From Pseudomonadota bacterium (GTDB lineage: Bacteria > Pseudomonadota > Gammaproteobacteria > Burkholderiales > Burkholderiaceae_C): 64,000 bases of DNA. The notes under the pieces were generated by a model. That model was not told the DNA's origin and searched no databases. It worked only from the letters and a program-made list of their open reading frames with translations. Location of the stretch: contig JAEZWW010000089.1 in NCBI GenBank assembly GCA_023442945.1, positions 4,951-68,950 of the forward strand, in the 5' to 3' direction. Below are positions 17,465 through 26,281 of this stretch, piece by piece. The translations under genes and the position numbers were made by a program. Every line of letters begins with the position of its first letter. Position 1 is the stretch's first letter.

Positions 17465-18265
17465 TCAAATGGACAGCTTGCGCGCCAGGTCGCGGTCGTC
17501 GCAGGCGCGGGCACTTTTTTCGTTCGAGCGTGCGCTCAGGTCCGGCGCCAGCGCTTCGCGGCCGTCGAAGACGAAGCAGTCGCCGTGGTAATGCGCGCCG
17601 CCGACTTCCTCAAAGTATTTGAGGATGCCGCCTTCCAGCTGCAGCACGTTGGTCAGACCCAGGTCGTGCATGTAGATGGCGGCCTTCTCGCAGCGGATGC
17701 CGCCGGTGCAAAAGCTGACCACGGTCTTGCCTTCCAGCTGCTCGCGGTGGTCGATCACCGCCTGCGGGAATTCGGTGAACTTGGTGATGCGCCAGTCGAT
17801 GGCGTCATCAAAGCTGCCGTAGTCGACCTCGAAGGCGTTGCGCGTGTCCAGCATCACCACGGGCTTGCCGGCGTCGTCGTGGCCCTGGTCCAGCCAGCGC
17901 TTGAGCGTGGGCGCGTCCACCGCCGGCGCGCGGCCCGCGGCGGGACGGATCGCCGGGTGGTTCATGCGGATGATCTCGCGCTTGAGCTTGACCAAGAGGC
18001 GCCGGAAGGGCTGGCGCGCGGACCAGCTTTCCTTGGGCGCCAGGGCGGCAAAGCGCGGGTCGGCGCGTAGATCATGGACGAAGCCGCGCACATTCTCCGG
18101 CGTGCCGGCCAGGAACATATTGATGCCTTCTTCGGCCAGCAGCACGGAGCCCATCAGCGCCCGCGCTTCGGCGGCGGCGAAAAGCTGCTCGCGCAGTGGC
18201 TCGCGGTCGGTCAAAGGCACGAACAGGTAAGCGGAGATGTTGAGGACGGGCAGATCGGGGTTCAC
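17465..18265 (-). CDS. trhO: tRNA uridine(34) hydroxylase, rhodanese family
   Basis: Belongs to the YceA/TrhO family, which hydroxylates U34 of certain tRNAs on the way to 5-methoxy- or 5-oxyacetyl-uridine. The N-terminal ferredoxin-like domain contains LAEEGINMFLAG; the rhodanese domain has VVMLDTRNAFEVDYG and the active-site loop FCTGGIRCEKA with its Cys. The GTG at 18265 is chosen (266 residues) because the family start VNPDLPVLNISAY lies there; the frame is open 38 codons further up with no homology. The GNAT gene lies 82 bp upstream on the same strand. Confidence 0.88.
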   Translation of the reverse strand: MNPDLPVLNISAYLFVPLTDREPLREQLFAAAEARALMGSVLLAEEGINMFLAGTPENVRGFVHDLRADPRFAALAPKESWSARQPFRRLLVKLKREIIRMNHPAIRPAAGRAPAVDAPTLKRWLDQGHDDAGKPVVMLDTRNAFEVDYGSFDDAIDWRITKFTEFPQAVIDHREQLEGKTVVSFCTGGIRCEKAAIYMHDLGLTNVLQLEGGILKYFEEVGGAHYHGDCFVFDGREALAPDLSARSNEKSARACDDRDLARKLSI

Positions 18266-18347
18266 CCCCCGATTGTAAAAAGTCGGCGCCGGGCTTTCTT
18301 GATGGCGCGCAAGCAGGCTCAGCTTGGTCGGGCTCAAACGAGCCGGT

Positions 18348-18827
18348 TTAAGCCGATCCGGCCAACTGCAGCAGCGCATCGCCCGTCAGGCGGTAACGCA
18401 CCCATTCGCCTTGCGGCAGCGCGCCCAGGCTTTCGTAGAAGTCGATGGCGGGCTGGTTCCAGTCCAGCACGCTCCATTCGAAGCGGCCGCAGTCCTGTTC
18501 GACCGCGATGCGCGCCAGATGCTGCAGCAACGCCTTGCCCGCGCCGCTGCCGCGCGCGGCGGGGTCGACGTACAGGTCTTCCAGGTACAGGCCGTTGCGC
18601 CCCTGCCAGGTGGAATAGTTGAAGAAATACACGGCAAAACCGATGGCTGCGCTGGCGCGTTCGCAGACCAGCGCGTGGGCGCTGGCGCCGGCGTCAAACA
18701 ACGTGCGCTGCAGGTGCGCGGGCGTGGCCTGGGCCTCGGCGTTCTCGTAAATCGCCAGGTCGCGGATGAAGCGCAGCAGGGTCGGGATGTCGGCCGGCGT
18801 GGCGGGGCGGATGGTCAGGTCGGGCAT
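18348..18827 (-). CDS. GNAT-family N-acetyltransferase, diamine acetyltransferase-like
   Basis: A 159-residue GNAT enzyme: MPDLTIRPATPADIPTLL at the start, acetyl-CoA motif VDPAARGSGAGKALLQHL near residue 90. The block YFFNYSTWQGRNGLYLEDLY closely resembles spermidine/thialysine acetyltransferases, so a small amine substrate is likely. ATG 18827 fits the family start; the frame continues upstream into intergenic DNA. Possibly co-transcribed with trhO. Confidence 0.82.
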   Translation of the reverse strand: MPDLTIRPATPADIPTLLRFIRDLAIYENAEAQATPAHLQRTLFDAGASAHALVCERASAAIGFAVYFFNYSTWQGRNGLYLEDLYVDPAARGSGAGKALLQHLARIAVEQDCGRFEWSVLDWNQPAIDFYESLGALPQGEWVRYRLTGDALLQLAGSA

Positions 18828-18913
18828 GGGCGGATTGTGGGCGAGGGCGCCTCGGGTGGGCGGCGGTACGCGCCTGCGCCAAGCGTGCGATGCCATGCGC
18901 GACAACACACTCT

Positions 18914-18973
18914 TTGAGTCAAATCGGCGGCTGGCCCTACAGCCGATTGCGCGGTCAGCTAGCAAAAGCATAG
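18914..18973 (-). repeat. Dispersed repeat family A, copy 7
   Basis: On the minus strand: GCTAGCTGACCGCGCAATCGG, CTGTAGGGCCAGCCGCCGATTTGA. It lies between the GNAT gene start and the gltA terminator. Confidence 0.8.
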
Positions 18974-18996
18974 TTCCGTCCGTCCGCGCACAGGCA

Positions 18997-19024
18997 CAAA
19001 AAAACCCGCCACAGGGGCGGGTTG
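18997..19024 (-). terminator. Intrinsic terminator of the sdh-gltA unit
   Basis: On the minus strand AACCCGCC pairs with GGCGGGTT around CCTGT and is followed by a run of seven T. It lies 46 bp past the gltA stop and is the only strong terminator after sdhC on that strand. Confidence 0.85.
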
Positions 19025-19069
19025 GGTATGGGCGGCGCCCTGAAATCAGAGCGCGGCCTGCGGCCCAGG

Positions 19070-20365
19070 TCAGGGCACGTCGCGGCGCGGCGAGCCGACG
19101 TACAGCTGGCGCGGGCGGCCGATCTTGTACTCGGGGTCGGCGATCATTTCGTTCAGCTGGGCGATCCAGCCGACGGTGCGGGCCAGGGCGAAGATGCCGG
19201 TGAACAGGTTGACCGGGATACCAATGGCGCGCTGCACGATGCCGGAATAGAAGTCGACGTTCGGGTACAGCTTGCGCGACACGAAGTACTCGTCTTCCAG
19301 AGCGATCGATTCGAGCTTCTTGGCCAGCGCGAACAGCGGGTCTTTTTCCAGGCCCATGGCGGCCAGCACTTCGTTGCAGGTTTCCTGCATCAGCTTGGCG
19401 CGCGGGTCGTAGTTCTTGTAGACGCGGTGGCCAAAGCCCATCAGCTTGACGCCGCTGTTCTTGTCCTTGACCTGCTTGATGAACTCACCAATCTTCTCGA
19501 CGCCACCTTGCTTCTGGATGTCGTAGAGCATGTTCAGCGCCGCCTCGTTGGCGCCGCCGTGGGCCGGGCCCCACAGGCAGGCCACGCCAGCGGCGATGGC
19601 GGCAAACGGGTTGGTGCCCGAGGAGCCGCACAGGCGCACGGTGGAGGTGGAGGCGTTCTGCTCGTGGTCGGCGTGCAGGATGAAGATGCGGTCCATCGCT
19701 TTTTCGATGACCGGGTTGACCTTGTACTCTTCGCACGGCGTGCCGAACATCATGCGCAGGAAGTTGCCGGCGTAGCTCAGGCTGTTCTGCGGGTACATGT
19801 ACGGCTCACCTTTGCCGTATTTGTAGGCCATGGCGACCAGCGTGGGCATCTTGGCGATCAGGCGGATGGCCGAGATCTCGCGGTGCTCCGGGTTGTTGAT
19901 GTCGGTGCTGTCGTGGTAGAAGGCCGACAGACCGCCGACCAGGCCCGTCAGCACAGCCATCGGGTGGGCGTCACGGCGGAAGCCACGCAGGAAGAACTGC
20001 ATCTGCTCGTTGACCATGGTGTGCTTGGTCACGCGGTCTTCGAAGTCGGCCTTCTGCGCGGCGTTGGGCAGCTCGCCGTTCAGCAGCAGGTAGCAGGTGT
20101 CCATGTAGTTGCACTTCTGGGCCAACTGCTCGATGGGGTAGCCGCGGTACAGCAACTCGCCCTTGTCACCGTCGATGTAGGTGATGGCCGATTGGCACGC
20201 CGCCGTGGACATGAAGCCCGGGTCGTACGTGAACATGCCGGTCTGCGCGTACAGCTTGCGGATGTCGATGACGTCGGGACCGATGGTGCCCTGGTACACC
20301 GGCAGTTCCACCGCGGGGCTGCCGTTGGTGAAGGACAGGGTCGATTTGTTGTCGGCAAGTTTCAT
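19070..20365 (-). CDS. gltA: Citrate synthase (type II)
   Basis: Condenses acetyl-CoA and oxaloacetate to citrate. The 431-residue length is typical of the hexameric Gram-negative type. Active-site segments are present: ILHADHEQNAS, GFGHRVYKNYDPRAK (catalytic His) and the C-terminal ARTVGWIAQLNEM. Last gene of the GntR-sdhCDABE-gltA series on the minus strand, 39 bp after sdhE, followed by the terminator at 18997. Confidence 0.97.
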   Translation of the reverse strand: MKLADNKSTLSFTNGSPAVELPVYQGTIGPDVIDIRKLYAQTGMFTYDPGFMSTAACQSAITYIDGDKGELLYRGYPIEQLAQKCNYMDTCYLLLNGELPNAAQKADFEDRVTKHTMVNEQMQFFLRGFRRDAHPMAVLTGLVGGLSAFYHDSTDINNPEHREISAIRLIAKMPTLVAMAYKYGKGEPYMYPQNSLSYAGNFLRMMFGTPCEEYKVNPVIEKAMDRIFILHADHEQNASTSTVRLCGSSGTNPFAAIAAGVACLWGPAHGGANEAALNMLYDIQKQGGVEKIGEFIKQVKDKNSGVKLMGFGHRVYKNYDPRAKLMQETCNEVLAAMGLEKDPLFALAKKLESIALEDEYFVSRKLYPNVDFYSGIVQRAIGIPVNLFTGIFALARTVGWIAQLNEMIADPEYKIGRPRQLYVGSPRRDVP

Positions 20366-20404
20366 GTCTTGATTCCTTACAGGTTGGCGGGCGGATGGCG
20401 CTGC

Positions 20405-20686
20405 TTACGGTGTCGTGCGAGGCCGGGCCCGCAGCATGACCAGCAGTTCGCGCACATCCGGCGTATCGAGATCGTCCGTGGGCTCAGATCGCCTCAGAAA
20501 GAGGTCAAGCAGATCGTTGTCGGACAGATCCATCAGCAGGCCCAGCGCGCTGGCGCGCGCGGGCGTGATTTCGTGTTCATGCTGCTCGAAGAAGCGTTCG
20601 ATGAACAAATCGTTTTCAAGCATGCCGCGGCGGCAGCGCCAGCGCAGCTTGGCCAGGGCACGAGCGTCCAGGGCAGCGTCGGTCAT
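20405..20686 (-). CDS. sdhE: Succinate dehydrogenase flavinylation factor
   Basis: A 93-residue SdhE/YgfY-family protein that helps attach FAD covalently to SdhA. The hallmark RRGMLENDLFIERFF near residue 20 contains the conserved RGxxE needed for flavinylation. Located 25 bp downstream of sdhB, its usual place in betaproteobacteria, and upstream of gltA. Confidence 0.93.
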   Translation of the reverse strand: MTDAALDARALAKLRWRCRRGMLENDLFIERFFEQHEHEITPARASALGLLMDLSDNDLLDLFLRRSEPTDDLDTPDVRELLVMLRARPRTTP

Positions 20687-20711
20687 GCGCCGTAGGTCAG
20701 AGCAGGGCAGG

Positions 20712-21416
20712 TCAGACCGCGCGGCGGACCATCAATTCCTTGATCTTGCCGATCGCCTTGGTGGGGTTCAGGTGCTTGGGGCACACATCCACGCAGTTCA
20801 TGATCGTGTGGCAACGGAACAGACGGTAGGGGTCTTCCAGGTTGTCCAGGCGTTCGCCGGTGGCGGTATCGCGGCTGTCGGCGATGAAGCGGTAGGCCTG
20901 CAGCAGGCCGGCAGGACCGACGAACTTGTCGGGGTTCCACCAGAAGCTGGGGCAACTGGTCGAGCAGCTGGCGCACAGAATGCATTCGTACAGGCCGTTC
21001 AGCTCTTCGCGCTCCTCAGGCGACTGCAGGCGCTCTTTCTCGGGCGTCGGCGTGTCGTTGATGAGGTAGGGCTTGATCGAGTTGTACTGCTTGAAGAACT
21101 GCGTCATGTCCACGATCAGGTCGCGGATGACGGGCAGGCCGGGCAGGGGGCGCAGGACGATGGGGTCCTTCAACGTGCGCAGGTTGGTCAGGCAGGCCAG
21201 ACCGTTCTTGCCGTTGATGTTCATCGCGTCCGAGCCGCACACGCCTTCGCGGCAGGAGCGGCGGTAGGACAGCGTGGGGTCTTTTTCCTTGAGCTTGATC
21301 AGGGCGTCGAGCAGCATGCGCTCGTTGCCTTCCAGCTCGACTTCCACCGTCTCCATGTACGGCTTGGCATCCTTGTCCGGGTCGTAGCGGTAGATCTTGA
21401 AGGTACGTTTTTGCAT
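20712..21416 (-). CDS. sdhB: Succinate dehydrogenase iron-sulfur subunit
   Basis: A 234-residue subunit carrying three clusters: [2Fe-2S] ligands in SCREGVCGSDAMN and NGLAC, then CILCASCSTSCP and CHTIMNCVDVCP for the [4Fe-4S] and [3Fe-4S] clusters. Transfers electrons from SdhA to the membrane quinone site. ATG 21416 (MQKRTFKIYRYDPDKD) is the family start; the longer open frame upstream lies inside sdhA in another frame. Confidence 0.97.
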   Translation of the reverse strand: MQKRTFKIYRYDPDKDAKPYMETVEVELEGNERMLLDALIKLKEKDPTLSYRRSCREGVCGSDAMNINGKNGLACLTNLRTLKDPIVLRPLPGLPVIRDLIVDMTQFFKQYNSIKPYLINDTPTPEKERLQSPEEREELNGLYECILCASCSTSCPSFWWNPDKFVGPAGLLQAYRFIADSRDTATGERLDNLEDPYRLFRCHTIMNCVDVCPKHLNPTKAIGKIKELMVRRAV

Positions 21417-21445
21417 CGTGGATTTCCTTGGAACCGGGCCGGGGC

Positions 21446-23251
21446 TTAGAACGTGCGAACCTTGGGCGGCACCGTGTCCACCGTGAGTGGCTGCATGCGC
21501 ACCGGCTTGTAGCCGAGCTGGTTGCCTTCCGAAAGCCACAGCGTGTGCTTCATCCATTCGGCGTCGTTGCGGCCGAGCGGCGCGACCGGGTCGTCGGCCG
21601 GGCGTTCGTAGTCGAGCACCGTGTGTGCGCCGCGGCATTCGTGGCGGGCGGCGGCCGAGGTCATGGTGGCCTGGGCGACTTCGATCAGGTTTTCGACTTC
21701 CAGCGCTTCCTGGCGCGCCATGTTGAACACGCGGGAATGGTCCTGTAGGCCCAGGCCCTTGACGCGTTCACGCAGCTCGGCCACTTTGACGACACCTTCG
21801 TCCATGCTGGCTTGCGTGCGGAACACGCCAGCGTGTTGCTGCATGGTGGCGCGGATGTCGTTGGCGATGTGCTGGGCGTATTCGCCGTTGCTGGCCGCTT
21901 CCAGGCGGTTCAGGCGCTCCAGCGACTGGTCGGCTGCGTTGGCGGGCAGCGGTTTGAATGCGCTGTTCTTATGCTGCTCAATGATGTGGTTGCCAGCGGC
22001 CTTGCCGAACACCAGCAGGTCGAGCAGCGAGTTGGTGCCCAGACGGTTGGCGCCGTGCACGCTGACGCAGGAGCATTCGCCGACGGCGTACAGGCCATTC
22101 ACAGGGACGTTCGGGTCGTCGCCCATGGGCACGACCACCTGACCATTGATGTTGGTGGGAATGCCGCCCATCTGGTAGTGGATGGTGGGTACGACCGGGA
22201 TCGGCTCTTTGGTGATGTCGACGTTGGCGAAGTTGTGGCCAATTTCTTCGACCGAAGGCAGACGCTTGTGGATGGTGTCGGCGCCCAGGTGGGTCATGTC
22301 CAGCAGGATGTAGTCCTTGTTAGGACCGCAGCCACGGCCTTCCTTGATCTCCTGGTCCATCGAACGGGACACGAAATCGCGCGGCGCCAGATCCTTCAGC
22401 GTCGGCGCATAGCGCTCCATGAAGCGCTCGCCATTGCTGTTGCGCAGGATCGCGCCTTCGCCGCGGCAGCCTTCGGTCAGCAGCACGCCCGCGCCGGCCA
22501 CGCCAGTGGGGTGGAACTGCCAGAACTCCATATCCTGCAGCGGAATGCCCGAACGGGCGGCCATGCCCAGGCCGTCACCGGTGTTGATGAACGCATTGGT
22601 CGAGGCCTGGAAGATGCGGCCGGCGCCGCCGGTGGCCAGCATCACGGTTTTGGCGTGCAGCACGTAGAAGTCGCCAGTTTCCATCTCGATGGCGGTTACG
22701 CCGACCACGTCACCATCGGCGTCGCGGATCAGGTCCAACGCCATCCATTCAACGAAGAAGGTGGTGTGCGATGCCACGTTCTGCTGGTAGAGCGTGTGCA
22801 GCATGGCGTGGCCAGTGCGGTCGGCAGCGGCGCAGGCACGTTGCACGGGCTTTTCGCCATAGTTCGCCGTGTGACCGCCGAACGGGCGTTGGTAGATGGT
22901 GCCGTCCGGGTTGCGATCGAAGGGCATGCCCATGTGCTCAAGGTCGTACACGACCTTGGGCGCTTCCCGGCACATGAACTCGATGGCGTCCTGGTCGCCC
23001 AGCCAGTCCGAGCCCTTGATGGTGTCGTAGAAGTGGTAGTGCCAGTTGTCTTCGCTCATGTTGCCGAGCGAGGCGCCAACACCGCCCTGCGCAGCCACGG
23101 TGTGCGAGCGGGTCGGGAAAACTTTGGACAGCACGGCGACGTTCAGGCCGGCACGGGCCAGTTGCAGCGAGGCGCGCATGCCGGAGCCGCCGGCCCCGAC
23201 GATGACCACGTCAAACTTGCGGACGTTGATCTGATCTTTGGTGTAACTCAT
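21446..23251 (-). CDS. sdhA: Succinate dehydrogenase flavoprotein subunit
   Basis: Catalytic subunit, 601 residues. FAD-binding VVIVGAGGSGMRASLQLA at residues 15-32; the covalent flavin attachment His is at about position 50 in PTRSHTVAAQGG; active-site segments HPTGVAGAGVLLTEGCRGEG and HGANRLGTNSLLDLLVFG. Oxidises succinate to fumarate at the cytoplasmic face. Sits between sdhD and sdhB with short gaps (46 and 29 bp). Confidence 0.97.
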   Translation of the reverse strand: MSYTKDQINVRKFDVVIVGAGGSGMRASLQLARAGLNVAVLSKVFPTRSHTVAAQGGVGASLGNMSEDNWHYHFYDTIKGSDWLGDQDAIEFMCREAPKVVYDLEHMGMPFDRNPDGTIYQRPFGGHTANYGEKPVQRACAAADRTGHAMLHTLYQQNVASHTTFFVEWMALDLIRDADGDVVGVTAIEMETGDFYVLHAKTVMLATGGAGRIFQASTNAFINTGDGLGMAARSGIPLQDMEFWQFHPTGVAGAGVLLTEGCRGEGAILRNSNGERFMERYAPTLKDLAPRDFVSRSMDQEIKEGRGCGPNKDYILLDMTHLGADTIHKRLPSVEEIGHNFANVDITKEPIPVVPTIHYQMGGIPTNINGQVVVPMGDDPNVPVNGLYAVGECSCVSVHGANRLGTNSLLDLLVFGKAAGNHIIEQHKNSAFKPLPANAADQSLERLNRLEAASNGEYAQHIANDIRATMQQHAGVFRTQASMDEGVVKVAELRERVKGLGLQDHSRVFNMARQEALEVENLIEVAQATMTSAAARHECRGAHTVLDYERPADDPVAPLGRNDAEWMKHTLWLSEGNQLGYKPVRMQPLTVDTVPPKVRTF

Positions 23252-23297
23252 GGTCGTGGTTCAGTCGTTCTTGTCGTTCAGTACGCAGCGTGCGCGC

Positions 23298-23663
23298 TCA
23301 CAGGCGCCACAGCACCTGCAGGGCCCAGCCGGCGCAACCCACCAGCCAAACGAGGGACAGGATCTGGAGCAGCAGGCGCATGCCGGTCGCGGGGACGTAG
23401 TCCATCCAGATGTCGCGAATACCGACCCAGGCGTGCCAGATCAGGGCGACGATGACGGAGAAGGTCAGCACCTTCATCCACTGGGGCGAAAAGATGCCTG
23501 CCCAGCGGTCGTAGCCCATGGGGCCCTTGCTGAACAGGAACTGCACCAGCACGACCACGGTAAACACCGCCATCAGGGCGCCCGTGGCGCGCTGGACCAG
23601 CCAGTCGCGCAAGCCATAGTGCGCACCCACCACTGTGCGCTTGGAGCCGTAGTTCACAGCCAT
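23298..23663 (-). CDS. sdhD: Succinate dehydrogenase membrane anchor subunit
   Basis: A 121-residue protein with three membrane helices. The segment LIWHAWVGIRDIWMDYV carries the His and Asp-Tyr positions that in E. coli SdhD contribute to haem b and quinone binding. ATG 23663 follows a good ribosome binding site (AGGAGAG). Pairs with SdhC to anchor the complex. Confidence 0.93.
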   Translation of the reverse strand: MAVNYGSKRTVVGAHYGLRDWLVQRATGALMAVFTVVVLVQFLFSKGPMGYDRWAGIFSPQWMKVLTFSVIVALIWHAWVGIRDIWMDYVPATGMRLLLQILSLVWLVGCAGWALQVLWRL

Positions 23664-23683
23664 GTTGATCTCTCCTCGTTGAA

Positions 23684-24118
23684 TCAGTACAGGCCGAACA
23701 GCTTGGCGCCCAGCACGACCGTGAGGCCAATGCTCACCACCAGGGTGAAGATGGCCGACGTCTTGCCAAATTCCTTGGTCACGGCGGCATGGCTCGTGTC
23801 CATCCACAGATGGCGCAGGCCGGCAATAAAGTGGTGCAGGTAGGCCCAGATCAGGACCAAAGCCACCAGCTTGACCGCCCAGCCGGGCACAAAACCCAGG
23901 CCAGCGGAAAACGCGCTGGTGAACTGGCCGTGGGAGATTTCTGAAGAGAGCGACTTGTCGAACATCCAGATGATGAACGGCAGGAGCACGAACATGATGG
24001 CGCCGCTGACCCGGTGCAGGATCGAGACCAAGCCCGCTGCCGGCAATCGGTATGTCCGAACGTCGCTGAAAATGTTGATGTTCCGGTACTCGGGTCGGGG
24101 TTTGGCGACTTCGCTCAT
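23684..24118 (-). CDS. sdhC: Succinate dehydrogenase cytochrome b556 subunit
   Basis: A 144-residue, three-helix membrane subunit. SILHRVSGAIMFVLLP contains the Ser/Arg quinone-site signature, and HHFIAGLRHLWMD carries the haem-ligand His. First gene of the sdhCDABE unit; the 131-bp gap to the upstream gntR stop should contain its own promoter, but I cannot pick out a convincing one. Confidence 0.95.
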   Translation of the reverse strand: MSEVAKPRPEYRNINIFSDVRTYRLPAAGLVSILHRVSGAIMFVLLPFIIWMFDKSLSSEISHGQFTSAFSAGLGFVPGWAVKLVALVLIWAYLHHFIAGLRHLWMDTSHAAVTKEFGKTSAIFTLVVSIGLTVVLGAKLFGLY

Positions 24119-24249
24119 GGGCAGACTCTCGTGGAAGAAGTGGCGACGTTGTAATGGTCGGCGGACAAACCGTTAAATTCTATTGCAATGCAGCAAGTTG
24201 GTTGTCGCGGGGCTGACGTAGACCCTTTGCGGGTGCGCCACGGTACAGG

Positions 24250-25071
24250 TCAACTCAACTGGTTGCGGTAGTGGTGGGTGTCGGTGCGGTAGAGGCCACG
24301 GCGCAGCTCCATCGGCACGTCGTTGTACGTGTAGGCGATGCGCTCGACACTGAGCAGGGGCGTACCCGGCACCACATCCAGCAGCGCTGCCTGGGCATCG
24401 TCGGGCGTCAAGGCGCGGATTTTCTCGTCTGCGCGCACCATCCGGACGCCAAACTCCGATTCGAACAGCGCGTACATGGGGCCGTGGTACTGCGACAGGC
24501 GTTCGGCCGTGAGGCCTTTGAAGGGGCCGCCCGGCAGCCAAAGGTCTTCCAGGATGGTCGGCACACCCTTGAAGCGCAGCAGCCTTCGCGCTTGCAGAAC
24601 GGGGTCGCCCGCGCGCAGACCCAACAGGCGCGCGACGTCGGCGCTGGCGCGTTGGCGCTTGCAGTCGACGAAATCGCGCTGCGCCGGTCCTTCGCTGTCC
24701 GAATCGCCCGAATCGGGCACCAACCGCAGGAATCGGTACTGCACCTGCTGCTCGGCATGCGTGGCGACAAACGTGCCGCGGCCCTGGCGGCGCACCAGCA
24801 AGTTGTCGGACGCCAACTCGTCCACCGCTTTGCGAACGGTACCTTGGCTGACTTTGAAACGTGCCGCAAGATCAAATTCGCTGGGAATGACCTCGCCGGG
24901 TTTCCATTCGCCCTGTTGCAGGCTCTGCAGGATCAAGCCCTTGATTTGCTGGTACAGCGGGCTGAACGCCGGCGCTTGACCGGCCCAGCTGCCGGTAAGG
25001 TCTGGCGCAGCTTGGTCAGGTGGGGTGACTGGAGCGGCGGATGCCATGAAAGCTGGAGCGGCGGATGCCAT
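24250..25071 (-). CDS. GntR/HutC-family regulator, probable TCA-cycle regulator
   Basis: A 273-residue protein: GntR winged helix at about residues 35-105 (EFDLAARFKVSQGTVRKAVDEL, RQGRGTFV) and a UTRA effector domain to the end. It lies upstream of sdhC on the same strand and diverges from mdh. A perfect TCTTATATAAGA palindrome stands in the gap, and related sites occur upstream of aceA, so a role in TCA/glyoxylate control is likely; the effector is unknown. A 24-bp tandem duplication covers its start, so ATG 25071 or ATG 25047 could be used; both give MASAAP. Confidence 0.88.
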   Translation of the reverse strand: MASAAPAFMASAAPVTPPDQAAPDLTGSWAGQAPAFSPLYQQIKGLILQSLQQGEWKPGEVIPSEFDLAARFKVSQGTVRKAVDELASDNLLVRRQGRGTFVATHAEQQVQYRFLRLVPDSGDSDSEGPAQRDFVDCKRQRASADVARLLGLRAGDPVLQARRLLRFKGVPTILEDLWLPGGPFKGLTAERLSQYHGPMYALFESEFGVRMVRADEKIRALTPDDAQAALLDVVPGTPLLSVERIAYTYNDVPMELRRGLYRTDTHHYRNQLS

Positions 25072-25078
25072 GAAAGCG
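25031..25078. repeat. 24-bp tandem duplication over the gntR start codon
   Basis: Two adjacent copies of GGAGCGGCGGATGCCATGAA plus AGCT/AGCG (25031-25054, 25055-25078) differ only in the last base. Each carries an in-frame ATG on the minus strand, so the protein begins MASAAPAF-MASAAPV. Confidence 0.9.
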
Positions 25079-25114
25079 AACGGATGGTTAGCGTACTACG
25101 AACCGTCAATGATA

Positions 25115-25126
25115 TCTTATATAAGA
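25115..25126. promoter_or_regulatory. Candidate GntR operator between gntR and mdh
   Basis: TCTTATATAAGA is a perfect 12-bp palindrome 44 bp upstream of gntR and 150 bp upstream of mdh. A further half-site, CAAGAC, follows at 25129-25134. Two sites with the same half-sites precede aceA (58086-58099 and 58116-58129). Symmetry and A/T content fit GntR-type operators. Confidence 0.6.
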
Positions 25127-25275
25127 CACAAGACAAATTGACCTCTAAGGGTTATCGCGGATACACTTGGAAGGTTTTCTCTTGACCGGCTGGGCGAGGT
25201 TGCTGTGTCGGGCGCACCGGATGCGCTTGCCGCGGTTCTGGCCGGATCCATCACCACTATCGGAGTTATCCAACC

Positions 25276-26262
25276 ATGAGCAAGAAGCCCGTTCGTGTCG
25301 CCGTTACTGGCGCAGCTGGTCAGATCGGTTACGCCCTGCTGTTCCGCATCGCGTCCGGAGAAATGCTGGGCAAGGACCAGCCGGTCATCCTGCAATTGCT
25401 TGAAATTCCTGACGAGAAGGCCCAGAAAGCCCTCCAGGGCGTGATCATGGAGCTGGAAGACTGCGCCTTCCCGCTGCTGGCTGGCATCGTGGCCTCCGGC
25501 GACCCGGAAGTGGCCTTCAAAGACGCCGATTACGCGCTGCTGGTCGGTGCTCGTCCGCGTGGCCCTGGCATGGAGCGCGCCGACCTGCTGGCCGCCAACG
25601 CCCAGATCTTCACGGCCCAGGGCAAGGCCCTCGACAAGGTCGCCAGCCGCAACGTTAAGGTGCTGGTGGTGGGTAACCCCGCCAACACCAACGCCTACAT
25701 CGCCATGAAGAGCGCGCCCGGCCTGCCGCGCGAGAACTTCACCGCCATGCTGCGCCTGGACCACAACCGCGCCGCCAGCCAGATCGCTGCCAAGACCGGC
25801 GGCAAAGTTGGCGAAATCGAGAAGCTGACCGTGTGGGGCAACCACTCGCCCACGATGTACGCCGACTACCGTTTTGCCACCATCGGCGGCAAGTCGGTCA
25901 AAGACCTGATCAACGACCAGGTGTGGAACGCTGACGTGTTCCTGCCCACCGTGGGCAAGCGTGGCGCCGCCATCATCGACGCGCGCGGCCTGTCGTCGGC
26001 CGCATCGGCCGCCAACGCCGCCATCGATCACATGCGCGACTGGGCCCTGGGCTCCAACGGCCATTGGGTGACGATGGGTGTGCCTTCCAATGGCGAATAC
26101 GGCATTCCGAAAGACGTCGTGTTCGGCTTTCCGGTCACGACCGAGAACGGCAAGTACAAGATTGTCGAGGGTCTGGATATCGACGCCTTCTCGCAAGAGC
26201 GCATCAACAAGACCCTGGAAGAGTTGAAGGGCGAGCAGGAAGGCGTCAAGCATCTGCTCTGA
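25276..26262 (+). CDS. mdh: Malate dehydrogenase
   Basis: NAD-dependent oxidation of malate to oxaloacetate. The 328-residue length and VTGAAGQIGYALLFRIA near residue 10 mark the cytosolic/plant-like MDH group common in Burkholderiales. Catalytic segments: GARPRGPGMERADLL, VVGNPANTNA, LDHNRAASQIA and WGNHSPTMY (catalytic His). It diverges from gntR and the sdh-gltA cluster and leads a plus-strand series with tam and a CitE-like gene. Confidence 0.97.
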   Translation: MSKKPVRVAVTGAAGQIGYALLFRIASGEMLGKDQPVILQLLEIPDEKAQKALQGVIMELEDCAFPLLAGIVASGDPEVAFKDADYALLVGARPRGPGMERADLLAANAQIFTAQGKALDKVASRNVKVLVVGNPANTNAYIAMKSAPGLPRENFTAMLRLDHNRAASQIAAKTGGKVGEIEKLTVWGNHSPTMYADYRFATIGGKSVKDLINDQVWNADVFLPTVGKRGAAIIDARGLSSAASAANAAIDHMRDWALGSNGHWVTMGVPSNGEYGIPKDVVFGFPVTTENGKYKIVEGLDIDAFSQERINKTLEELKGEQEGVKHLL

Positions 26263-26281
26263 TCCTCTGCGGCCCACCGCC

